From contig DASQNF010000076.1 in the NCBI GenBank assembly GCA_035645115.1, forward strand, positions 1 to 8,557: 8,557 nucleotides of DNA. Direction: 5' to 3'. This document shows, one piece after another, positions 1-5,730 of the stretch. The stretch is from JACVRW01 sp035645115 (GTDB lineage Bacteria > Actinomycetota > Thermoleophilia > Solirubrobacterales > Thermoleophilaceae). Position numbers and translations under genes: made by a program. Below the pieces are notes generated by a model that had not been told where the DNA came from, ran no database searches, and saw nothing but the letters and a program-made list of their open reading frames with translations. Each line of letters begins with the position of its first letter. Position 1 is the first letter of the stretch.

Positions 1-787
1 CAACCACGCCGAGTCGCCAGCCGCGCTCGGCGGCGAGCGCGGCCCAGTGCAGATCGAGGCCCCAGCCGTAGCGCAGCTCGGGGAAGGGGACCAGCTCGCT
101 CGCCACGCGCCGGCCGAAGGCCATGACCGGGCCGATCTCCACGAAGCGCGTCTCGCGTACGAGCGATGCCGGGCGCCGGCGCGTGACCTTCCACGCCGAG
201 TGGCTCATGAGCGTTTGGGCGGGCTGCGCCAGGTCCAGGTCGAACGCCTCACACACGCCCAGGAAGCGGTCGAGGAAGGCGTATGGCAGGCGTACGTCAT
301 CGTCGATCACGAGCGTCCAGTCGGGCTCGCTGCCGGCCGCCTCCGCCAACACCCGGTTCAGGTTTTCGAACTTCCCGCCCTCGAGACCGCTGGCCACGGT
401 GGCCGCGCCGAGCACCGAATCGGGGCGACCAGCGGCGCCGAGGACGAGCGTCACGCGGTGGCGGGCCGAGCGCAGCTCCGCGAGCGCGCTCGGCAGCAAT
501 GAGCCTGGACGGTAGATCCCCGCCACGAGCACTTCACGGCTCGGCACCTCAATGGCAAGCCGCCTGGCGCGGCGACGCGTGCCGGCCACGCGGTCGATCG
601 CCTCGAAGGCGAGCTCGCCGAGGCCGCGCTTGGCGCGTCGCCACGGGTCGGTCACGTCGCCCGCGTCGCCGGAGAGGATGTCCGGCGCGCCCATGAGCGG
701 GGTGCGTGCCGCGGATGCGGCGGATAGCGAGCCGCCGGCCTGGGAGCGAGCGGGCTGCTGCTCGCCGGAGTCCAGCCCGTGACTCAT
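1..787 (-). CDS. Glycosyltransferase-like protein, 3' end outside window
   Basis: The frame is open from the ATG at 787 to the left edge, giving 262 visible residues with the C-terminus missing. Residues 1-80 are Ala/Gly/Ser/Arg-rich and look poorly ordered. From about residue 85 there is a GT-A-like pattern: strand VLVAGIYRPG, strand VTLVLGA (112-118), KFENLNRVL (139-147), strand WTLVIDDDV with a DDD metal/nucleotide-sugar-type motif (162-164), and a late RYGWGLDLHWAAL (239-251). The spacing suggests a family 2-like transferase, with the late acidic motif in the position of the usual ED/GED motif; some relatives are annotated only as domains of unknown function. The start is chosen because its ATG overlaps the TGA of the upstream glycosyltransferase (ATGA, 784-787), so the two are probably translated together. 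Met32 at 694 is an alternative start that would remove the low-complexity leader. Acceptor and donor cannot be told from sequence. That it is coding is fairly sure; the family is less so. Confidence 0.78.
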   Translation of the reverse strand, partial: MSHGLDSGEQQPARSQAGGSLSAASAARTPLMGAPDILSGDAGDVTDPWRRAKRGLGELAFEAIDRVAGTRRRARRLAIEVPSREVLVAGIYRPGSLLPSALAELRSARHRVTLVLGAAGRPDSVLGAATVASGLEGGKFENLNRVLAEAAGSEPDWTLVIDDDVRLPYAFLDRFLGVCEAFDLDLAQPAQTLMSHSAWKVTRRRPASLVRETRFVEIGPVMAFGRRVASELVPFPELRYGWGLDLHWAALAAERGWRLGVV

Positions 788-1629
788 CGCGGACGCAGCG
801 TCTCCACCACGCGACCCGCCGCATGCGAGCCCATCACGATTCCCTGCGGACAGGCGCGGCGCAGCGTGTGCCAACCACAGCCCGCGAGCACGCGCAGCTC
901 GCGCGCGAGGCTCGGCTCCGCTCCCCGCGAGCAGTCGGTGGCCCGCGCCGCCCGGCCGCGCACGTAGGCCGCGCGCGCGAGCGGCCGCAGGCGCGAATCG
1001 GTCGCCGTGCGCCAGTGCTCGAGACCCGCGTGCGCCACGTAGGCGATCCGGCCCCCGGCAGCGCGCAGCCGCAGGAGCCACTCCTCCTCGTCCCCGTGCG
1101 GCCGCACGATCGATTCGTCGAACGGCCCGATGCGCTCGATCGCTGAGCGCCGGACAGCGAAGTTCGAGCCCCAGACCATGTCGACCTCGCGATCCTCGTC
1201 ACCGAGGTCGAGGGTGGTGATGGGAGGGTTCTCACGCCCACAGCCGCGGGGGGCGCGGCCCTCGAAGCGGGCGCGGATCGGTCCGCCGAGCGCCTCGGCT
1301 TCGCGGTTGCGCTCGAATCCCGCCAGCAGGGCCTCGAGCCAGCCCGGCGGGGCGATCACGTCGTCGTCGACGAACGCCACCAGGGGCGAGTCGGTCTCGC
1401 GCAGGCCGGTGTTGCGGGCCGCGTTGAGGGATCGCCGCTCCCCGTGGCTCACGCAGCGAACGCCGAGCCGCTCGGCCACCTCGGCGCTCGCGTCGAGCGC
1501 TCCGTCGTCGACGACGAGGATCTCGTGGGCGGCCGCCGTGCGCTGCCGCAGGAGCGACTCGAGCGCCACCTCGAGGTACTCCGCACGACCGCGCGTGGGC
1601 ACCACCACCGTGACCGCCGACGGGTCCAT
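784..1629 (-). CDS. Family 2 glycosyltransferase
   Basis: This 281-residue protein has a clear GT-A fold signature. It begins with the strand VTVVVPTRGR (6-15), followed by ILVVDDG (37-43), SLNAARNTGL (67-76) and the DxD-type motif VAFVDDDV (84-91), which would bind the divalent metal and nucleotide-sugar. Further on are the acceptor-side WGSNFAVRR (153-161), GPFDE (168-172) and GDEEEWLLRL (179-188), the last probably carrying the catalytic base. No membrane segment is seen, so it likely acts at the cytoplasmic face on a lipid-linked or growing glycan. The ATG at 1629 is preferred over a longer in-frame start near 2064, because the extension would lie antisense to the next gene and the first strand of the fold begins right after this Met. 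No Shine-Dalgarno site is visible. Only 25 bp separate it from the divergent gene, and its TGA overlaps the start of the following gene. Substrate is unknown. Confidence 0.92.
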   Translation of the reverse strand: MDPSAVTVVVPTRGRAEYLEVALESLLRQRTAAAHEILVVDDGALDASAEVAERLGVRCVSHGERRSLNAARNTGLRETDSPLVAFVDDDVIAPPGWLEALLAGFERNREAEALGGPIRARFEGRAPRGCGRENPPITTLDLGDEDREVDMVWGSNFAVRRSAIERIGPFDESIVRPHGDEEEWLLRLRAAGGRIAYVAHAGLEHWRTATDSRLRPLARAAYVRGRAARATDCSRGAEPSLARELRVLAGCGWHTLRRACPQGIVMGSHAAGRVVETLRPR

Positions 1630-1654
1630 CGGCTGGATAGCGTAGTCGTGCCCG
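1630..1654. promoter_or_regulatory. Divergent intergenic spacer, probable promoter overlap
   Basis: These 25 bp are all that separates two divergently starting glycosyltransferase genes. Neither start has a purine-rich ribosome site. A TANNNT hexamer occurs on each strand at nearly the same place: TAGCGT at 1638-1643 on plus and TACGCT at 1644-1639 on minus. They end 11 and 9 nt from the respective start codons. If these are -10 elements, both mRNAs would be leaderless or nearly so, with any -35 elements inside the opposite gene. TANNNT is a weak pattern, so this is inference. Confidence 0.25.
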
Positions 1655-2803
1655 ATGCGCGTCCTCGTCGTCCACAACAGGTACCGCGTAGAGGGGGGCG
1701 AGGAGCGAGCGGTGGAGCTGCAGCTGGCCGCGTTCCGCCGCGCAGGGGTCGAGCACGCCCTGCTCGAACGGGACTCAGCCGCGCTTTCTCGTCCCGCCGC
1801 CGCGCGCGCTCTCCTGCGCGGAGGCCGCGACGAGAACGACGTGGCGGCGGCCGCGAGCGCGCTCGAGGCGGACGTCGTACACGTGCACAACATGCAGCCG
1901 CTGTTCGGTCCGCGCGCGCTCGCCGCCGCGCGAGCCGCAGGCGCCGCGGTGGTGCTACACCTGCACAACCTGCGCCTGTTCTGCGCGATCGGCGTGGCGG
2001 CACGCGACGGCGGGCCGTGCTTTCGCTGCCACCACCGCTTCACGCTGCCCGGCCTCGTGCTCAACTGCCGCGGCTCGCTCCCGGAGGCGGCCCTCTACGC
2101 CGCCGCGCTGGCGCGGCAGCAGCCCGCGGTCGTCCACGCCGCGGAGCGCTTCCTGGTCCCGAGCCGGTACGCCGCCGGGCAGGTCGCGAACCTGGGGTTG
2201 CCGGCCGAGCGCGTCGAGGTGCTGCCCCACTACCTGCCGGCGGAGGCGTTCGCGGAGCGCAGCCGGGCTGCCGACGGCCGCTACGCGCTGGTGGCCGGCC
2301 GGCTCTCGCCGGAGAAGGGCATCGACACGGCGATCGACGCCGCTGCGCTGGCCGGGGTGCCGCTCCGGATCGCGGGCGAGGGGCCGGCGGCGGTGGACTT
2401 GGCCGCGCGCGCCGCCCGCACGATGTCGAGGGTCGATTTCCTTGGCCGCCTCGACCGCGCCGGGCTCGAGCGCGAGCTCGCCGGCGCCGCGATGCTGCTG
2501 ATGCCCTCGCGATACCACGAGTTCGCGGGCTTCGCGGCACTCGAGGCGATGGCCGCGGGCGTGCCGGTGCTGGTGAGCGCGCTCGGGGCGCCGCCCGAGC
2601 TGGCGGGCCCGAAGCAGTGCGTGCCGCCGAACAACCCCTCCGTGCTTGCGCGGCGCATACGGGAGCTGTGGAAGAGCCCGCAGCGGCGCGAGGGCGTGGG
2701 CAACGAGCTGCTCGGACGCGCGCGCCGCAACCACGCCGAAGACGCGCACGTCCGCGAGCTTCTCGCGGTCTACGAGAGCGTCCTCGCCCGCTCCCGCCGA
2801 TAG
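1655..2803 (+). CDS. Family 4 glycosyltransferase (GT-B fold)
   Basis: This 382-residue protein has a two-domain GT-B layout. The N-terminal domain starts with MRVLVVHNRY and a glycine-rich GGEE loop (14-17), then DVVHVHNMQP (73-82) and LHLHNLRLFC (101-110). The C-terminal donor domain has ALVAGRLSPEKGID (211-224), LRIAGEGP (237-244) and the retaining-enzyme E-x7-E signature in HEFAGFAALEAMAAGVPV (E289 and E297). It should move a sugar from an NDP-sugar to a lipid-linked or glycan acceptor with retention of configuration, at the cytoplasmic membrane face. Four cysteines (C110, C122, C125, C138) sit just after the HNLRL motif, a pattern I recall from related polysaccharide transferases. The ATG at 1655 gives the canonical N-terminus; there is no Shine-Dalgarno site. 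It is the first gene of the plus-strand unit, with the aminotransferase starting 10 nt after its stop. Donor and acceptor are unknown. Confidence 0.95.
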   Translation: MRVLVVHNRYRVEGGEERAVELQLAAFRRAGVEHALLERDSAALSRPAAARALLRGGRDENDVAAAASALEADVVHVHNMQPLFGPRALAAARAAGAAVVLHLHNLRLFCAIGVAARDGGPCFRCHHRFTLPGLVLNCRGSLPEAALYAAALARQQPAVVHAAERFLVPSRYAAGQVANLGLPAERVEVLPHYLPAEAFAERSRAADGRYALVAGRLSPEKGIDTAIDAAALAGVPLRIAGEGPAAVDLAARAARTMSRVDFLGRLDRAGLERELAGAAMLLMPSRYHEFAGFAALEAMAAGVPVLVSALGAPPELAGPKQCVPPNNPSVLARRIRELWKSPQRREGVGNELLGRARRNHAEDAHVRELLAVYESVLARSRR

Positions 2804-2813
2804 GTTGTCCCGC

Positions 2814-3893
2814 ATGCAGGTGCCCCTGTTCGCGACGTCGCTCGAGCCTTACCGCGGACGTATCGTCGAGCGCATCGCGGAGGTGGTGGCGTCCGGGCGC
2901 TACATCCTCGGCCCCGAGGTGGAGGCCTTCGAGCACGAGTTCGCGGACTATCTCGGCGCCGAGCACGTGGTCGGAGTGGCGAACGGCACCGACGCTCTCA
3001 CGATCGCGCTTCGAGCCCTCGGCGTCGGGCCCGGGCACGAGGTGATCTGCCCCTCGCTCACGTTTTACGCTACGGCCGAGGCGATCGTCAATGCCGGGGC
3101 CACCCCAGTCTTCTGCGACGTGGACCCGGACACCTTTTGCATGACGGCCGAGAGTGCGCGGCGGCTGCTCGGCGCGCGCACGAAGGCGCTCGTCCCGGTG
3201 CACCTGTTCGGCAACGTCGCCCCCGTCGTGGAGCTGCGCGAGCTCGGCCTGCCGGTGGTCGAGGACGCCGCGCAGGCCGCCGGCGCCACGCTGGACGGGC
3301 GGCGGGCGGGAGCGCTCGGCGACCTGGCCACGTTCAGCTTCTTCCCCTCGAAGAACCTCCCCTGCTTGGGCGACGGCGGGGCGGTGGTCACGAGTGACGG
3401 GGAGCTCGCCGAGCGCGCCCGGACGCTTCGCTTCCATGGCTCGAAGGACAAGCTTCATCACACCGAAGTGGGCTACAACTCCCGACTCGACGAGCTCCAA
3501 GCTGCTGTGTTGCGCGTTCTGCTCCCGGAGCTCGACGGCTGGACCGAGGCGCGCCGACGCGTCGCGGCGCAGTACGCCCGGGGCGGACTCGGCGAGCACG
3601 TCCGCCTGCCGCGGCCCACCGAAGGGGCCGAGCACGCCTACCACCTGTACGTGGTGCGAGCCGGCGAGCCCGACGAGCTCGCAGTTCGCCTGGCGGAGTC
3701 GGGCGTGGCTGCGCGCGGCTACTACCGGACGCCGGTCCACCGCCAGCCGGGGACCGCACGCTACGCGAGCGCCGAGCTTCCCGTGACGGACGAACTGGCG
3801 GCCGGCATCCTCGCGCTGCCGATGGGACCGACGCTCACGAGCGAGCAGATCGAGATGGTGATCCGAGCCTGCCGCTCCCGTGTCTCGGCATGA
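2814..3893 (+). CDS. DegT/DnrJ/EryC1/StrS sugar aminotransferase
   Basis: This is a PLP-dependent aminotransferase of 359 residues that would convert a keto-sugar nucleotide to an amino sugar, usually with glutamate as donor. Visible signatures are GRYILGPEVEAFE (28-40), VGVANGTDALTIAL (53-66), the PLP-contacting VVEDAAQAAGA (148-158; D151, Q154), and the Schiff-base lysine K180 in FSFFPSKNL followed by GDGGAVVT (187-194). GYNSRLDELQA (220-230) is the typical substrate-side loop. The NGTDAL form and overall pattern resemble sugar 3-aminotransferases (WlbC/DesV/QdtB type) more than 4-aminotransferases, but this is an inference. The ATG at 2814 gives the family's usual N-terminus (VPLF). Only a weak TAGG lies upstream, and the gene follows the glycosyltransferase by 10 nt, so reinitiation or coupling is likely. 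Its TGA overlaps the start of the next, broken oxidoreductase gene, the usual partner that makes the keto substrate. Confidence 0.95.
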   Translation: MQVPLFATSLEPYRGRIVERIAEVVASGRYILGPEVEAFEHEFADYLGAEHVVGVANGTDALTIALRALGVGPGHEVICPSLTFYATAEAIVNAGATPVFCDVDPDTFCMTAESARRLLGARTKALVPVHLFGNVAPVVELRELGLPVVEDAAQAAGATLDGRRAGALGDLATFSFFPSKNLPCLGDGGAVVTSDGELAERARTLRFHGSKDKLHHTEVGYNSRLDELQAAVLRVLLPELDGWTEARRRVAAQYARGGLGEHVRLPRPTEGAEHAYHLYVVRAGEPDELAVRLAESGVAARGYYRTPVHRQPGTARYASAELPVTDELAAGILALPMGPTLTSEQIEMVIRACRSRVSA

Positions 3894-4699
3894 GCGAGCG
3901 GCTGCGAATCGGGGTGGTCGGTCTCGGCTATTGGGTCCGTACCTGGCCCGCAACTTCCAGGCGCTGCCCCAAGCCGACCTGACCTGGCTCTGCGACAGCT
4001 CGAGCGAACGCCTCGACCTGGTCGGAGACCGTTTCCCGTGACGCCCACCGCGCCACCGACATCGACGAACTGCTGGGCGCACCAGACCTCGACGCCGTGG
4101 CGGTCGCCACGCCCGTAGCGACCCACGCGGCGCTGGGCCGCCAGGTCCTCGAGAGCGGCAGGCACTGCTTCGTCGAGAAGCCGCTTGCGCAGTCGGTGCG
4201 CGACGCCAAGACGGTGCTCGAGGCCGCGCGCGCAGCGCACCGCGCCCTCATGGTGGGGCATCTGCTCGAGTACCACCGGGGCTTGGAGCGCTTGGACGAG
4301 CTGACGTGGTCCTCTGCTTCATGCGCGTTCACTCCGGCCTCGTCGCGCATCTGCACCTGTCCTGGCTCGACCCGCACAAGGAGCGTCGCTTCCCCGTGGT
4401 GGGGTCGAAGCGAATGGCGAACTTCGGACGACATGGCGCTCGAGCAGAAGCTCACCGTCTACGACAAGGGCTTCGACCAGTCATACCCCGGCTACGGTGA
4501 GTACATCGCGCGCTCGGGCGACGTCTGGTCCCCCCAGATTTCGAACGAGGAGCCGCTGCGGATCGAGTGCCGCCACGTCGTGGACTGCATACTCGACGGC
4601 CTCGCGGTGCGCTCCGACGGGGAGGCGGGGTTGCGCGTGGTGCGTGTGCTCGAGGCGCTCCAGCGAAGCCTCGAGGAGAGCGCCCGACCCTCCCTCTAG
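3890..4699 (+). pseudogene. Broken Gfo/Idh/MocA sugar-nucleotide oxidoreductase
   Basis: The ATG overlaps the aminotransferase stop (ATGA), but reading stops after 30 codons. Joining frames recovers a protein of about 269 residues: MSERLRIGVVGLGYWG (Rossmann GxGxxG), the nicotinamide-side motif HCFVEKPLAQS (E96-K97-P98), LVAHLHLSWLDPHK, KLTVYDKGFDQ, and the ending EEPLRIECRHVVDCILDG and VLEALQRSLE. Four lesions are visible: one G missing from the run at 3933-3935; one extra T at 4039 creating TGA; a frame change at about 4301-4305 where roughly 65-75 residues are absent; and one extra G at 4426/4427. Family members are usually about 330-350 residues. The missing part normally carries the active-site stretch with ENALWS and (A/P)HD motifs, so even corrected frames should be inactive. 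The family oxidises sugar nucleotides (WlbA/WbpB make the UDP-3-keto sugar) and is the classic partner of the preceding aminotransferase. Assembly error is possible, but nearby genes show no frameshifts. Confidence 0.9.
4696..4699. other. Shared CTAG stop of convergent genes
   Basis: The tetranucleotide CTAG gives the plus-strand TAG (4697-4699) of the oxidoreductase remnant and the minus-strand TAG (4698-4696) of the facing glycosyltransferase. The two units meet with no intergenic space, and no hairpin plus U-run terminator is seen here, so their transcripts may overlap or end by Rho. Confidence 0.9.
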
Positions 4700-5730
4700 G
4701 GCCCGTGGAGCAGACGCTGGACGAGCGCCCAGTACGCGTGCTGGAGCGCGGGCAGCGCGGGCAGCACGCCGACCCCGGCCAGGTATGGGCTGTCGAGATC
4801 TGCCGACAGCCGGCTCGCAAACTCTCCAGCGCTCACCTTGCGAGTGGCTTGTATCCGGCGTCGACGCTCGAGGATCGACCGTAGGTCGCGCAGCACGGCC
4901 ATCTGCGCGCGAAGCTTCTCGTGCAGCCAGCCGTCGCGCATGGCCAGCAGGATCACGGCGAGCTCGCACAGCAGCAGCGGCGGCGTGACCAACGCAAGCA
5001 CCGGTGCCGGGTAGCTCCCGAGCACCGTCCACCAGCGGTTCCGCTCGAGCAGGAACCACTTCTGCCCTCCCTTCGTAAACTCATAGTCGTGCTCGACTCG
5101 GGCCGCAGGCGCCACGCCCACCCCGCGTCCCGCGAGCCATAGCCGCAGCCCGAGGTCGAGGTCCTCGCCGTACATGAAGTAGCGCTCGTCGAAGCCACCC
5201 AGCCGGTCCCAGTCCTCACGCCGGACCAGTAGAGCGGCGCCTGAAGCGAAGCCCACCTCCGAGGGAGCGTCCGGAGCCGAGCTGAGCGGTTGGCCGCAGC
5301 GACCCGCCCATCCCATGCCGAGGTAATGGAGCACGTTGCCGGCTGTGTTGATGGTCTTCCCGTCCTCCATGGTCACGAGGGCCTGCCAGGCCCCCCAGGC
5401 CGGGCGCTCGTGGGCCACCCGCCTCAGGGCGTCCAGGCATCCAACCTCGGGCCGGGCGTCCGGGTTCAGGAACAGCAGGAGCGGCGCTCGACTGGCGGCT
5501 GCTCCGATGTTGCATCCCGCTGCGAATCCGAGGTTGGCCTCCTGCTCGAGCAGGAGGCCCTCGGGCGCCGCGGCCCGGACTGCCGCCGCCGTCCCGTCCG
5601 GAGAGGCGTTGTCGACCACCACCAGCTCGTCGCCGCTGACCAGCTGGGCGCTCACTCCTTCGAGCACGGGTTGCACCTTGTCCGCGCTCCGATGGGTGAC
5701 GATCACAACGGCGATCTGGTCATCGGGCAT
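4696..5730 (-). CDS. Family 2 glycosyltransferase, rhamnosyltransferase-like (WbbL type)
   Basis: This 344-residue protein follows the GT2 pattern of bacterial rhamnosyl- and related transferases: IAVVIVTHRS (6-15), ELVVVDNASPDGT (35-47), NLGFAAGCNIG (66-76), the DxD-equivalent LLFLNPDARP (85-94), then FASGAALLVRR (161-171), GGFDERYFMYGEDLDLGLRL (178-197) with the conserved GED, and VEHDYEFTKGG (212-222). Residues 243-263 are strongly hydrophobic and may be a membrane anchor; a basic tail with RRRRI (289-293) follows. It would add one sugar to a lipid-linked glycan at the inner membrane face. The rhamnose donor is only suggested by family likeness. The ATG at 5730 is supported by GGAGGGAG 10 nt upstream and overlaps the end of the preceding SDR gene by 11 nt. 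It is last in the minus-strand unit. A perfect 24-nt palindrome lies in the coding region at 5536-5559. Confidence 0.93.
   Translation of the reverse strand: MPDDQIAVVIVTHRSADKVQPVLEGVSAQLVSGDELVVVDNASPDGTAAAVRAAAPEGLLLEQEANLGFAAGCNIGAAASRAPLLLFLNPDARPEVGCLDALRRVAHERPAWGAWQALVTMEDGKTINTAGNVLHYLGMGWAGRCGQPLSSAPDAPSEVGFASGAALLVRREDWDRLGGFDERYFMYGEDLDLGLRLWLAGRGVGVAPAARVEHDYEFTKGGQKWFLLERNRWWTVLGSYPAPVLALVTPPLLLCELAVILLAMRDGWLHEKLRAQMAVLRDLRSILERRRRIQATRKVSAGEFASRLSADLDSPYLAGVGVLPALPALQHAYWALVQRLLHGP
5536..5559. repeat. Perfect 24-nt palindrome inside a coding region
   Basis: The half-site GGCCTCCTGCTC is followed directly by its exact reverse complement, centred on CTCGAG, with no loop. On the minus strand it encodes GLLLEQEA (residues 58-65 of the glycosyltransferase). 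It could form a cruciform or bind a dimeric protein, or it may be a chance result of Leu/Glu codon bias (CTC and CTG against GAG and CAG). The symmetry is certain; a function is not. Confidence 0.9.

Noticed and set aside
1746..1768. Hairpin with a 7-bp stem (TCGAGCA and its complement, loop of 5)
   Set aside because: Short stem inside a coding region of very GC-rich sequence, with no U-run; expected by chance.
1630..2064. N-terminal extension of 145 codons for the minus-strand family 2 glycosyltransferase
   Set aside because: The extension is Ser/Arg/Ala-rich, antisense to the family 4 glycosyltransferase, and the GT-A fold starts only after the Met at 1629.
1444..3045. Open frame of 533 codons on the plus strand
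   Set aside because: It overlaps three real genes in another frame, is largely Arg/Gly/Ala repeats and has no family motif.
2061..4082. Open frame of 673 codons on the minus strand opposite the glycosyltransferase and aminotransferase
   Set aside because: It lies antisense to two genes with strong family motifs, is Arg/Ala/Pro-rich with no recognisable domain, and is the kind of long shadow frame that high GC content creates.
4097..4699. A short intact 200-codon oxidoreductase starting at 4097
   Set aside because: The middle (about 4304-4426) is out of frame with the family there, the Rossmann N-terminus is upstream in other frames, and no ribosome site precedes it. It is part of the broken gene.
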